NCBI GenBank assembly: GCA_964442965.1
Contig: CAYUBE010000018.1
Location: 1 to 23,048, forward strand
Source of the DNA: CAJAQL01 sp964442965
GTDB lineage: Bacteria > Patescibacteriota > Minisyncoccia > UBA6257 > 2-01-FULL-56-20
Direction: 5' to 3'
Length of the DNA stretch: 23,048 nt
Shown here: positions 1 through 7,903 of the stretch, one piece after another
Position numbering within the stretch: position 1 is the first letter of the stretch
Layout of the letters: each line of letters opens with the position of its first letter
Program-made: the position numbers and the translations under genes
The notes under the pieces: model-generated
Seen by the model: only the letters and a program-made list of their open reading frames with translations
Told to the model about the DNA's origin: nothing
Database searches by the model: none

Positions 1-151
1 CATTGTCGCATGTTTTTTCGGCGGCCGACTGTCCTAATTCAAAAGAGAAATCGGGTGACGCTCAACTGGGTTGGTAAGTGGACGATTATAAACCAAGATA
101 AGGAGATGTTCTTCAGATCGTGTTCGTATCAGCGCAGTCTTAATTAGATTA
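1..151. other. Upstream region without a recognisable gene
   Basis: No gene is supported here. The minus-strand open frame that covers part of it runs antisense into the kinase-like gene and has low-complexity coding with no family resemblance. An AAGGAG-like string lies near 99-104, but it abuts an ATG that opens only a very short frame ending before position 152. No convincing -35/-10 pair could be assigned to the gene starting at 152. Confidence 0.4.
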
Positions 152-1042
152 ATGAAAAAAATAGCACCCAGCGCCGCGAAGGCTTTTGGTGTAACCTCTT
201 TTGAGGATGGGAGGGTTGTGTTGGTTAAAAGGGGCGGAGATCTTTTTGTATCAAAAAGAACGACAAAAAGAGAACTGAATAATCTCATAAGAGTGAAAAA
301 GTGGCTGAAAACAAACGGCAATTTATCGGGTCGGAAGACCGGTCTTCGTTTATGCGTCACCGCACCAGAAGTTGTTGAGTGGCGGGGTTCTGATGACGTC
401 CTGGTTATGGAATATTGTGATGGAGTCAATTTAGAGATCGAGCTGATGAAGAATGATAAAAATAGGGATTTTTACGTTGACATCATTTCAGATATCTTGC
501 GTTGGATGAGAAACGGATCGTTTTATTGGCAGGGGTTTGCGCCGAGAAATATTCTATTCAACAAAAAAAATAACACCGTTACGTTGGTTGATTTCGAGTC
601 CGGTTTGAAGATCGGCAAGGGGATGATGTCCGAGAAGGATTTTAATCTCTTTATTCAAAACAGGGTTATGCTGGAGCTCGCGACCGTCCTGTTTACTAAT
701 GAGCAACATGATCTTTGCCCAAATGTTTGGAACTATTCCAAACGGATATCGGTCCCGCTGGAGAAAGTTGACGGTAGGCGAAGGCGGGGGTATGTCTTAT
801 TCCATCACCCTGGCGCGCATAAAATCAAACATAAGGATTTAGTGTGCATTGAAAAGAGCATCATTTCCATCGCAACGCCGTTTTACTGTAAAAGCAAGGT
901 CTTTTATCCGTTGATCGCATTGGCAAAAATTAAATCAATAGATATATACGTAAAAACCGTAATCGAACTCGAAGCTACGGAAAAGTTGTCTTGGCCAGAG
1001 ACAATTAGAAAAGCAATCGGCTCTAATAATAAGCGCCCATGA
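152..1042 (+). CDS. Kinase-fold phosphotransferase (lipopolysaccharide-kinase/RIO-like), catalytic Asp replaced
   Basis: A 296-residue protein with a small-kinase or phosphotransferase layout. A candidate ATP-binding Lys is K35 with a possible helix-C Glu at E41, a hinge lies around residues 83-90 (VLVMEYCD), a catalytic-loop-like APRNIL string at 130-135, and a DFG-like VDFESG at 146-151. In the usual D-x4-N catalytic loop the Asp sits five residues before the Asn. Here N133 is present but that position is G128, so the catalytic base appears missing while metal-binding D147 is kept. It may be a pseudokinase or a divergent phosphotransferase. The substrate cannot be told; the neighbours (P-loop kinase, glycosyltransferase, methyltransferase) make a sugar or lipid substrate plausible. 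The stop overlaps the next start as ATGA, so the two are likely translationally coupled. Confidence 0.6.
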   Translation: MKKIAPSAAKAFGVTSFEDGRVVLVKRGGDLFVSKRTTKRELNNLIRVKKWLKTNGNLSGRKTGLRLCVTAPEVVEWRGSDDVLVMEYCDGVNLEIELMKNDKNRDFYVDIISDILRWMRNGSFYWQGFAPRNILFNKKNNTVTLVDFESGLKIGKGMMSEKDFNLFIQNRVMLELATVLFTNEQHDLCPNVWNYSKRISVPLEKVDGRRRRGYVLFHHPGAHKIKHKDLVCIEKSIISIATPFYCKSKVFYPLIALAKIKSIDIYVKTVIELEATEKLSWPETIRKAIGSNNKRP

Positions 1043-1644
1043 AAAATATCATCTTGCTAGGCGGAGCGCCGGCTATAGGGAAAACCACAGTAGCGCAAAA
1101 ACTGGTACGTCAACTTAAGATACCCTGCATTTCTACGGATGAAATAAGGGCGAACATGAGAATGAGTGAGAATAAAAATGATGCTCCGGCACTTTTCTTT
1201 TTTGACAAGCACGCAGTGGGGGATCCTGCGAAATTCCTTGATGCGATAAGCCCGGATGTTTTGCTTGATGCGGTGGATGAGGAATCCAGAGAGGTATGGC
1301 GTGGCGTATTGAGAGTGATCGACGACAGTACCGGGGGAGGGCCTCTTATGATTGAAGGGGTGGCCGTTTTACCCGAAGAAGCTGCAGCGCTCGAAAGACA
1401 TAATGACAATGTCAAAGCCATTATTTTGACCAATAATAATCCTGAATTGATACGACGCACCATTTACGGCCGAGGTCTCGGAGGCGATCCCGATCTTTTT
1501 TCGGAAAAACTGAAGCACAAGCAAATAAAATGGGTTGAAGCCTCGAATCAGAGATACCTGCAAGAGGCTCTCGGGCACGGACTGGAAATTTTTGACGTGA
1601 ATGATCCGGATCACATAGAAAAGATTATTAAATCAATAAGTTAA
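1039..1644 (+). CDS. Small P-loop kinase (AAA/2-phosphoglycerate-kinase-like)
   Basis: A 201-residue protein that starts directly with a P-loop strand: Walker A is GAPAIGKTT at residues 9-17. An STDEIR segment near residues 32-37 looks like the substrate-side acidic motif of zeta-toxin, shikimate-kinase or 2-phosphoglycerate-kinase-like small kinases, and MIEGVAVLP in the middle fits the Walker B-like strand. R and D residues in the IYGRGLGGDPDLF stretch could form the lid. It overlaps the upstream gene by 4 nt (ATGA). Known members phosphorylate small metabolites or nucleotides; the substrate here is unknown. The family placement rests on the P-loop and the general fold pattern only. Confidence 0.7.
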   Translation: MKNIILLGGAPAIGKTTVAQKLVRQLKIPCISTDEIRANMRMSENKNDAPALFFFDKHAVGDPAKFLDAISPDVLLDAVDEESREVWRGVLRVIDDSTGGGPLMIEGVAVLPEEAAALERHNDNVKAIILTNNNPELIRRTIYGRGLGGDPDLFSEKLKHKQIKWVEASNQRYLQEALGHGLEIFDVNDPDHIEKIIKSIS

Positions 1645-1654
1645 TATATGAGAT

Positions 1655-2776
1655 ATGAAGATAAACCGCGATAGCCCGAAGATCATTTTTGTAGTACATT
1701 CGTTCCATATAAGCGGCGTTTTAACGCAAAGCTTGGTGCTTGCGAAGCACTTTGAAGATACGGGGTACGACGTGTTGGTCATCGGCAAAAAAGGGAAATA
1801 TGGCGATAGGCTGTTCAAAAAATATGGCATAAGAACGCTTTTTAGCGACGCCAAGACGCCGGAGAGGGTTAGGAATCTTGGTTTTACCGTCAACGTAAAA
1901 TTGATGATCTGCGAATCACTATTTTCATACGAGGCGTTTATCGGTGTTTCCGGATTGTCCCCGGGGTCGCCCAAGGTGCTCAGAGTTCACGAGGAAATAA
2001 GTGAAGAGTTACTGAAGAAGGGTCTATGGCAGGGTGCTTTGAAAATCCCCATTCAAGAAGTATTCGACTGGTTTGAATTGACGATATTTCCCAGCAATCA
2101 CACGACGGAGTTTTATTCCCAAAAGATCGGGCATAATGCGTTTTCGGTGATACCCATCACCATTAATAATGAGGATGCGCGCAATGTCGTGCACAAAAAC
2201 GATAAGGTTTTCAGGATCTTGCAGCTAGGAACCGTTTACGAACGGAAAAACCCTATTTTTACGCTTATTGCCTTTGAAAAGTTCTTATCCAAATATGCTC
2301 CGCCGAAAGCAGAGCTCATCTTTGTAGGGGCACGGAGCGCGGATAAGAATGAAATTGATTATATCAGAAAATTAAGGGCGGAAATCAAAGCCAGAAAGCT
2401 ATCAGATAAGGTCAAAATCGTAAAAACGAGTATGTCTCCGGAAAAATATATTTTCAAAGCATCGGTGGTCACTTTGCACTCTCTTTCCGAATGCACCCCG
2501 ACGGTCTATCTGGAAGCAAACCACCTTGGTAAATATGTTGTAGGTTCGATAGTGGGCGGAGTGAGTGAAATTGTAAAGAACGGCGTCAATGGTTATCTGT
2601 TTGATTATGGAGATACCGATGAGCAGGCGGATCTCTTTGGTAAGGTATATAAAGAGAATCCCTTGAGCGCGCCCAACAGGGATTTACAGGAATATTACTA
2701 TGATAATTTCTCCAACAAACTATTCTTCGCCAGAATAGAGGAAAGCTTTAAAATACTCTTACATGGACGATATTAA
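1655..2776 (+). CDS. Glycosyltransferase family 4 (GT-B fold)
   Basis: A 373-residue protein with a GT-B layout. The N-terminal Rossmann half opens with IIFVVHSFHISGV (residues 10-22), and the C-terminal nucleotide-sugar half begins near RILQLGTVYERKNP. The family E-x7-E motif is visible as E279 and E287 in SECTPTVYLEAN, followed by a GG-x-SEIV loop that normally contacts the donor phosphate. Length is normal for GT4. Members transfer a sugar from a nucleotide-sugar donor to a glycan, lipid or small acceptor at the cytoplasmic side of the membrane; donor and acceptor cannot be read from sequence. It starts 10 nt after the P-loop gene; another ATG at 1648 is out of frame. Its 3' end overlaps the next gene by 14 nt, which supports one operon. 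Confidence 0.85.
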   Translation: MKINRDSPKIIFVVHSFHISGVLTQSLVLAKHFEDTGYDVLVIGKKGKYGDRLFKKYGIRTLFSDAKTPERVRNLGFTVNVKLMICESLFSYEAFIGVSGLSPGSPKVLRVHEEISEELLKKGLWQGALKIPIQEVFDWFELTIFPSNHTTEFYSQKIGHNAFSVIPITINNEDARNVVHKNDKVFRILQLGTVYERKNPIFTLIAFEKFLSKYAPPKAELIFVGARSADKNEIDYIRKLRAEIKARKLSDKVKIVKTSMSPEKYIFKASVVTLHSLSECTPTVYLEANHLGKYVVGSIVGGVSEIVKNGVNGYLFDYGDTDEQADLFGKVYKENPLSAPNRDLQEYYYDNFSNKLFFARIEESFKILLHGRY

Positions 2777-4058
2777 AGGGATAATTGATAATCTGGCCGG
2801 ATCGCTGGCGGATAAATATCTGTTGGCAATGGATGCAGCCGGGACGGAGACCGCCCATTTGCCGGTCGACGAGATAGGCGGGCTTGCCGCAAAGCTCAAA
2901 AAAGAGGATCTGGCAAAAAGCGGCATGGCCGATCAAATCGCATTGGATGCCGAGAGGTATTATCTTGAACAGTTGAAGGATCGGCATCCTGCCTTATATG
3001 GAGAATATCTTGAGATCAAAAAAAATCAGCAAAGCAAAGAGCTAAAAAGAGAAGCTTTCTTGAAATTGGAGCGCATCTTCCCGGATACCGAAATGAAGTT
3101 AAGGTATATCGAGGGCAAAATGGAGCTGAATATCCAATCGGATCGGGAGTATTTCGTTCGGGCATGTCGGGCGATAGCGTCCCGCCGCATAACCGGAGAA
3201 ATTGAAAATCTAAGAACGCTGTTTGTACAACATTCCGGCAGCACTGAACATTTCGGCGACTATTTGAATATTATAGGTTTTCTTGATGTGACCGCTATTT
3301 TGATTTTGTTTCGGAAACAAATATTAGAAATGATAGCCGACAGTTTTGGAGGTAAGAAGGTGCGCGTCGTTTTCTATAAATGCCTGAGATTGACCCACAA
3401 TGGAGGGGACGTGGGATTCCATCACTTACTTGATGATTATTACGGATCCGACAAAAACGGGAAAAGTCTTAAATTCATTGCGAAGGCCGATTTTTTCCAA
3501 CTGGACGCAATAAAAAATATCGTCAGAAAATTTCGAGAGTTCAATCTTCTATCCGAAAATACGGTCATAGTTTCGGATTTCGACCTTCTGAAATTCAAAG
3601 GATATGAGATGCCACAAGGTAGGGTGAATACGTATCTCAGCAGCCTCAAAAAATATTTTAGCGGCACGGACGTGGCTGTTCGGCTTGAGACCGAGTATTT
3701 TAAGGGCAAAGATTTCAATTCTCAATTCACCGAGATATGGAAATCAATTGACGGGGGAGCCGGGAAGTATATCAATCATAATGAATTTCTTCGTATAGAG
3801 AGGGATTATAAGGATCATTTTTCACAAACAATGAAAAGCTGGGATGACGAAAGGAATCACTATTACTCGGTCAGCTCGACCGCAAGAAATATAGCTGAGG
3901 GCATCTACGTTTCGTCAGAGCCAACCATTGTATTTGTTTTTGGAGAAGCCACCGTACACGGCGAAAGATTCAATTTAGCGACGGGAATAAAAATACCTTT
4001 CTTGGGATTGGAAAAAATGAAGGCAAAGATCCAGCAAGATGCTATAGTATTAGTGTAA
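2763..4058 (+). CDS. Uncharacterised 431-aa protein in the glycosyltransferase cluster
   Basis: I do not recognise this protein. It has no signal peptide or clear membrane segment. Residues 1-150 look helical and charged (a coiled-coil-like stretch around 70-120). The second half looks alpha/beta, with hydrophobic strands such as KVRVVFYKCLRL, TVIVSDFDLL and PTIVFVFGEATV. Conserved-looking polar patches include FHHLLDDYYG and NHYYSVSSTARNIAEG. It starts inside the end of the glycosyltransferase gene (14-nt overlap in another frame), so translation is probably coupled. It lies 22 nt before the methyltransferase. A role in the same small-molecule or glycan pathway is inferred from position only. 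Confidence 0.75.
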   Translation: MDDIKGIIDNLAGSLADKYLLAMDAAGTETAHLPVDEIGGLAAKLKKEDLAKSGMADQIALDAERYYLEQLKDRHPALYGEYLEIKKNQQSKELKREAFLKLERIFPDTEMKLRYIEGKMELNIQSDREYFVRACRAIASRRITGEIENLRTLFVQHSGSTEHFGDYLNIIGFLDVTAILILFRKQILEMIADSFGGKKVRVVFYKCLRLTHNGGDVGFHHLLDDYYGSDKNGKSLKFIAKADFFQLDAIKNIVRKFREFNLLSENTVIVSDFDLLKFKGYEMPQGRVNTYLSSLKKYFSGTDVAVRLETEYFKGKDFNSQFTEIWKSIDGGAGKYINHNEFLRIERDYKDHFSQTMKSWDDERNHYYSVSSTARNIAEGIYVSSEPTIVFVFGEATVHGERFNLATGIKIPFLGLEKMKAKIQQDAIVLV

Positions 4059-4080
4059 TTTTAATTCTAAAATCAAAGAT

Positions 4081-4659
4081 ATGGCAGACGAGAATGGTGG
4101 TTCGGTGGAAAGGTTCTATCTGGACATGGAGGAATTGAAGAAGGTCGAAAGGCAATACGCCCTGGAGATGCATTACATGCGTTATCACTTTGCCAGGCAA
4201 TACGCTAAGGGTATTGTTTTGGATGTATCCTGTGGCTGTGGCTATGGGACCTATATGCTGACGCAAAAAACACCCGATGTTAACCATGTCATCGGAGTGG
4301 ATCTTTCTCAAGAGGCGATTGATTACGCGAATAAGCACTACAAAAACGATAAAAACGAGTTTATATGTTCGTCGATACAAGACTTCAATTATGATAAAAA
4401 AATCAACTACGCGGTTAGCCTTGAAACAATCGAGCACCTGAAAGATCCTGCCGATTTGGCAAATTTGTTCCGGCGGCTTGATGTCGATGAAGCCGTAGTG
4501 AGCTATCCCTCAAGAAAGACCACTCACTATAATCCATATCATTTTCACGATTTAAGCATGGATGATATTAAATCGATATTTTCACCGGATTATGTAGTGT
4601 TTGATCAATATCAATATCACAGAGAATTTACTTATGTTTTCTTAAGAAAACATAAGTAA
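4081..4659 (+). CDS. Class I SAM-dependent methyltransferase
   Basis: A 192-residue Rossmann-fold methyltransferase. Motif I is VLDVSCGCGYG at residues 47-57, the acidic ribose-binding residue at the end of strand 2 is D74 in IGVDLS, and motif III/IV is around SLETIEHLKDP, a pattern common in small UbiE/Methyltransf_11-type enzymes. It is shorter than most (about 240 aa), and the C-terminal strands after SYPSRKTTHYNPYHFHD look compact but complete. The YNPYHFHDLS segment resembles the substrate-side loop of sugar or polyketide methyltransferases, which fits a cluster with a glycosyltransferase. It is the last gene of the five-gene run. The final codons lie inside a perfect 32-bp palindrome. 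Confidence 0.8.
   Translation: MADENGGSVERFYLDMEELKKVERQYALEMHYMRYHFARQYAKGIVLDVSCGCGYGTYMLTQKTPDVNHVIGVDLSQEAIDYANKHYKNDKNEFICSSIQDFNYDKKINYAVSLETIEHLKDPADLANLFRRLDVDEAVVSYPSRKTTHYNPYHFHDLSMDDIKSIFSPDYVVFDQYQYHREFTYVFLRKHK
4628..4659. repeat. Perfect 32-bp palindrome at the end of the methyltransferase gene
   Basis: The 16-nt halves are exact reverse complements around CTTAAG (4641-4646), centre 4643.5. Because it is a perfect palindrome in coding frame, both strands encode the same C-terminal residues, TYVFLRKHK. The TAA stop is part of it. In RNA it would be a long AU-rich hairpin, but no uridine run follows, so it is not a classical intrinsic terminator. It may mark the 3' end of the five-gene transcript or bind a dimeric protein. 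Confidence 0.85.
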
Positions 4660-4711
4660 TAATAAAGCGTAATGTTCGATTACAAATCGACAGTACGCCA
4701 AAAGTGCGAAA

Positions 4712-4740
4712 TTGTCCTGCTCTCAATTTAGCGTTACAAT
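4712..4740 (+). promoter_or_regulatory. Promoter of the PheRS gene (leaderless)
   Basis: TTGTCC at 4712-4717 and TACAAT at 4735-4740 are separated by exactly 17 bp. The -10 ends 7 nt before the ATG at 4748, so the expected transcription start falls on or next to the start codon. This decides the start: the 12 extra in-frame upstream codons (from 4712) would overlap the promoter. Confidence 0.7.
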
Positions 4741-4747
4741 CTTTCGT

Positions 4748-5926
4748 ATGGAATATCAAATTTCTCTTGACGAGCAGAAGCGGATATTGGAGTCGGTGGA
4801 CAAACGGACGGATGCGGAAGCCGCGCGGATAAAGCGTTATCTCGCTATGCCGGACCTTTCGCGGACGCCGGGGAGCCCGCTCTATGAAATAATCCAGACT
4901 GTACGTAATACGCCGACGCTCAAGGGATTTGATAATATCGTCATTCCAGAGATCGTGCCAGCGACCATCAGTTTTGATCTTTTTGATTTTGCCTCGGATC
5001 ATCCGACGCGATCAAAATCGGACACTTATTACGCGGACGATAAAAATATTTTGCGCACGCACGACACGGTGATGTGGTATTACTACACGCAATTGCCGGA
5101 GGTCAAAGAGCGTATCGCGCGCCGCGAGAAACTTGGTGTCGTCTGCTATGGCAAGGTTTATCGGAAGGACGAGATCGACCGCAATCATATGAACACCTTC
5201 CACCAGATTGATGGATGGTATATGACGCCAGCCGACACCGACCCGCTCACAATCGATGATTTGCGGAACGCGCTTGCTGATATCGTCCGCACGCTCTTTG
5301 GCGCGAACGCGCACTTTCGATTTCTCGACGACACGTTCCCATTCACCGACCCATCGCTTCAGGTGGAGGTATGGATCGGGCCTGGCGCACCGACAACCGA
5401 ATCATCCGATGACGCAGGGCCGGATGGCGGCCGATGGATGGAGATCCTCGGCGGCGGCATGACTAAACAGAGCGTGTTCAAAAAACTTGGTGTCGAGGGT
5501 TATAACGCTTGGGCATTCGGTTTCGGGCTTGAGCGGCTTGCGATGATTAGTATGGCTTTGCCGGATATTCGTCTACTGTGGTCAGAGGACGAACGCGTGA
5601 AGAGACAGTTACATATGGGCACCAAGTTCGTGGAGGTAAGCAAATATCCGCCGGTCATTCGTGACATTTCTTTTACCGTTCCAAAAACGTTTACGCCGAA
5701 CAATTATTTTGATCTTGTGCGCGACATCGCGGGCGATCTTGTCGAGCAGGTGGAACTGATCGATGAATACGAGAATGATGCCAAGTTTGGCGCGGATAAA
5801 AAGAGCTATGCATATCGGATCACGTATCGCTCAAGTGACCGCACGCTTACGAACGAAGAGGTGGATATGCTGCACAATAGAATAGAAGAGGCGACCACTA
5901 AGGAGTTCAGCGCCACCGTCCGATAG
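4748..5926 (+). CDS. Single-chain phenylalanyl-tRNA synthetase (PheS catalytic core + FDX-ACB domain)
   Basis: Ligates phenylalanine to tRNA-Phe. The 392-residue chain holds a class II catalytic core similar to bacterial PheS. Motif 2 is YGKVYRKDEIDRNHMNTFHQ (about 134-153), followed by IDGW and the PFTDPSLQVEVW strand (198-209), and motif 3 is GFGLERLAMI (258-267). From about 298 (SKYPPVIRDISF) to the end it has the FDX-ACB/B8 anticodon-binding domain that normally sits at the C-terminus of the beta subunit PheT. This is the architecture and length of mitochondrial PheRS (about 415 aa), whereas typical bacterial PheRS is an alpha2beta2 enzyme. No PheT gene is adjacent. The start was chosen from the promoter at 4712-4740. 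Whether a separate PheST exists elsewhere cannot be seen. Confidence 0.9.
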   Translation: MEYQISLDEQKRILESVDKRTDAEAARIKRYLAMPDLSRTPGSPLYEIIQTVRNTPTLKGFDNIVIPEIVPATISFDLFDFASDHPTRSKSDTYYADDKNILRTHDTVMWYYYTQLPEVKERIARREKLGVVCYGKVYRKDEIDRNHMNTFHQIDGWYMTPADTDPLTIDDLRNALADIVRTLFGANAHFRFLDDTFPFTDPSLQVEVWIGPGAPTTESSDDAGPDGGRWMEILGGGMTKQSVFKKLGVEGYNAWAFGFGLERLAMISMALPDIRLLWSEDERVKRQLHMGTKFVEVSKYPPVIRDISFTVPKTFTPNNYFDLVRDIAGDLVEQVELIDEYENDAKFGADKKSYAYRITYRSSDRTLTNEEVDMLHNRIEEATTKEFSATVR

Positions 5927-6023
5927 TAATCGTAAAATCAATAGCTCTGAAAATTGGGGAAGCGGACGTTAGGGTCTATTCATTTAGATTCTGTCCCGTG
6001 CGCTGAAAAATCAATTGTTTTAA

Positions 6024-6029
6024 TATATT
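6024..6029 (+). promoter_or_regulatory. -10 box for the HAD gene
   Basis: TATATT lies 8 nt before the ATG at 6038. No good -35 hexamer is visible 16-18 bp upstream, so only the -10 is supported. Its distance matches the leaderless arrangement seen at other genes in the window. Confidence 0.45.
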
Positions 6030-6037
6030 ATTGACAC

Positions 6038-6595
6038 ATGCGTATTGGTATTGATTTTGATGATGTTGTAGCGGATTCATCTACTGCGATAATAGAAATA
6101 CATAACAAAACGCACGCAACCTCTTTTAAGAAGGATGACTTTCGCGATTATCTCTGGGAAAACATTTGGGGCGGAACTCGGGAGGATAGAATAAAGGAAA
6201 TCGATAAGTTTTTAACGGCAGATCAATCGAGGACGATTAGTCCGATTGCGGGGTCATTTAGGGCAATTGAGGAGTTAAAAATGAAAGGACACGAACTTTA
6301 TATCATTACGGGACGTGGGGATAAACATATCGAACAAACTGAGTTATGGATTAGAAACAATTTTCCAAATGTGTTTGATGGTATATATTACACCAATTCG
6401 CAAATGAAATCTGAAACATGTAAAAATAACGGAGTGAAGGTCTTGATCGACGATAACCCAGAGGTTGCCCTTGAATGCGCTAAAGATGGTATCCGAGTCT
6501 TCATTTTTGATCAGCCTTGGAATCGAGGTTGCTCCTTTCCTGCGAACGTAGAGAGAGTCGTCTCCTGGGATGAGATGGTTGGCAAGCTATGTTAA
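6038..6595 (+). CDS. HAD-superfamily hydrolase, 5'-nucleotidase-like
   Basis: A 185-residue haloacid-dehalogenase-fold phosphatase. Motif I is GIDFDDVVAD, with nucleophile D6 and acid/base D8. Motif II is IITGRGD with T91, a Lys candidate for motif III lies around K124-K129, and motif IV is LIDDNPE with D138/D139. Length and spacing fit the NT5C/YqfW-like small 5'-nucleotidase branch with a short helical cap between motifs I and II. It probably removes phosphate from a nucleotide or similar small metabolite in the cytoplasm. It is a single gene with its own promoter: TATATT at 6024-6029 ends 8 nt before the ATG, suggesting a leaderless mRNA. Base composition is more AT-rich than the PheRS gene before it. 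Confidence 0.8.
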   Translation: MRIGIDFDDVVADSSTAIIEIHNKTHATSFKKDDFRDYLWENIWGGTREDRIKEIDKFLTADQSRTISPIAGSFRAIEELKMKGHELYIITGRGDKHIEQTELWIRNNFPNVFDGIYYTNSQMKSETCKNNGVKVLIDDNPEVALECAKDGIRVFIFDQPWNRGCSFPANVERVVSWDEMVGKLC

Positions 6596-6657
6596 GCAGT
6601 TCAGAGGATATTAAGGTAGTATCTGAGAAATTATAGTTAGTAAAAAATTATTTCTGC

Positions 6658-6663
6658 TATCAT
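6658..6663 (+). promoter_or_regulatory. -10 box for the methyltransferase-Nudix pair
   Basis: TATCAT lies 6 nt before the ATG at 6670. The -35 region is weak. The spacing implies a transcript beginning at or within a base or two of the start codon. Confidence 0.45.
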
Positions 6664-6669
6664 TACCCT

Positions 6670-7497
6670 ATGCCTTTTCACCGCAAACCAACCGCCGAAT
6701 GGGATAAGATGGCCTCGTGGTGGCACGCCGAGGCTGCCGACCATGGCGTCTATCACCAACACACCGATATTGATCCGGTGGTAAAAGAGTTGCTCGGCTC
6801 GGTCAAGGGGAAAAAGGTGATCGAGATCGGATGTGGAAATGGATATTTTAGCCGCGCACTCGCGAAGCGCGGCGCGAAGGTGACGGCGCTCGATATTTCT
6901 GTGGAGATGATCGCCATCGCGAGCGCGGAAAAAAAGAAAAAATCACTTGGCATTGCTTATCTCGTGCGTGACGCGGCACGATTGCGTTGCGTTAAAAACG
7001 GATCGTTCGATCTCGCGGTGGCGAATATGGTGTTCATGGATATTGTGAATATTAAGGCGGCGGTTAAAGAGATTGGTCGCGTGTTGAAGCCTAACGGCAA
7101 ATTGGTGTTCTCGATTCTCCATTCGGCGTTCATGTTTGATGGGACATGGGAGGATATCAAAGGCAAAGATCGCTTTGGCCGCATCGTGTGGCGCTACCTC
7201 CATCCTTATGTCGATATAAACCATTGGGATGGCCGCCGACTCAACACAAGAGGATATGTTCGTCCGTTGGGATTCTATATGCAGGCGTTACGAGCGGCGG
7301 GATTTGCGATCACTGATCTCCGCGAGATCGCGACCAAGAAGCCATTACGTAATGTATCTGCCAGAAAGGAAAATCTATTAAAAGCTTCGCGCTACAGTTC
7401 CATTACCGAGAAAAAAGAGAAATTACGATCCCGATCCGAAATTCCATATTTTTTAGTGATGGAGGCAGAAAAAATTGTTCAAAAAAATAATGGATAA
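6670..7497 (+). CDS. Class I SAM-dependent methyltransferase (Methyltransf_11/25 type)
   Basis: A 275-residue protein. Motif I is VIEIGCGNGYF (residues 50-60), the ribose-binding acid is D75 in TALDIS, DAARL marks the adenine-contact region, and the post-motif stretch FDLAVANMVFMDI plus the IGRVLKPNGKLVFSILH strand are typical of small-molecule methyltransferases. The C-terminal third, with many Lys/Arg residues, is probably the substrate cap. The substrate is unknown. The gene starts behind a -10 at 6658-6663. Its 3' end overlaps the Nudix gene by 23 nt, and the Shine-Dalgarno for that gene lies within this coding region, so the two form an operon. Confidence 0.85.
   Translation: MPFHRKPTAEWDKMASWWHAEAADHGVYHQHTDIDPVVKELLGSVKGKKVIEIGCGNGYFSRALAKRGAKVTALDISVEMIAIASAEKKKKSLGIAYLVRDAARLRCVKNGSFDLAVANMVFMDIVNIKAAVKEIGRVLKPNGKLVFSILHSAFMFDGTWEDIKGKDRFGRIVWRYLHPYVDINHWDGRRLNTRGYVRPLGFYMQALRAAGFAITDLREIATKKPLRNVSARKENLLKASRYSSITEKKEKLRSRSEIPYFLVMEAEKIVQKNNG
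7461..7465 (+). promoter_or_regulatory. Shine-Dalgarno that selects the TTG start of the Nudix gene
   Basis: GGAGG at 7461-7465 is 9 nt before TTG at 7475 but 24 nt before the next in-frame ATG at 7490. The spacing favours the TTG as the start codon. It is one of the few clear Shine-Dalgarno sequences in the window and serves an internal operon gene. Confidence 0.6.
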
Positions 7498-7903
7498 AGG
7501 CCTCGTCATCCATACTGTCATCTATAATAACGAGCATAAAGTGCTCATTGTAAGGCGTGCGAAGGCGAACGATATCCTGCCGAGATATTGGGATATTCCC
7601 GGCGGTACATTGGAGGATGGCGAAGATCCCGCCGCTGGCGCGATCCGTGAGGCTAAAGAGGAAACCGGATTGGATATCGTGAACTTGCGCTTATTTTTTG
7701 AGCACTCCAATGTCGATGTCGCCAAGAATAAGCAGTTTGTTACCCTCGTTTTTGTGGCAAAATATCTAGGCGGCGAGGTGACGCTCAACCTCGAAGAGCA
7801 CGAAGAATATATGTGGATTGATCCGAAAGAGATCGGAAATTATGAAGCGGTGACATATCTGCCGTCATGCCTCGCGGTATTCAGGCAATATTTTTCAGAA
7901 TAA
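7475..7903 (+). CDS. Nudix hydrolase
   Basis: A 142-residue Nudix domain protein. The full Nudix box GX5EX7REUXEEXGU is present, running from G44 through E50, R58, E59, E62, E63 to G65-L66; E62/E63 are the metal-binding Glu pair. The domain begins near VIHTVIYNN and ends with the usual C-terminal helix. Such enzymes cleave nucleoside diphosphates linked to another group (for example oxidised nucleotides, NDP-sugars or dinucleotides). The WDIPGGTLEDGE string is shared by MutT/YfcD-like housecleaning members, but the substrate is undetermined. The start is most likely TTG at 7475 because of the GGAGG nine bases before it; ATG 7490 is the alternative. It overlaps the preceding gene by 23 nt and the tail of a minus-strand gene remnant at its 3' end. 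Confidence 0.88.
   Translation: MFKKIMDKGLVIHTVIYNNEHKVLIVRRAKANDILPRYWDIPGGTLEDGEDPAAGAIREAKEETGLDIVNLRLFFEHSNVDVAKNKQFVTLVFVAKYLGGEVTLNLEEHEEYMWIDPKEIGNYEAVTYLPSCLAVFRQYFSE

Noticed and set aside
34..429. Minus-strand 131-codon open frame at the left end
   Set aside because: It is antisense to the kinase-like gene, has no family resemblance and no ribosome-binding site or promoter.
4628..5002. Minus-strand open frame ending in TYVFLRKHK
   Set aside because: The shared ending is a by-product of the perfect palindrome; the rest is antisense to the PheRS gene.
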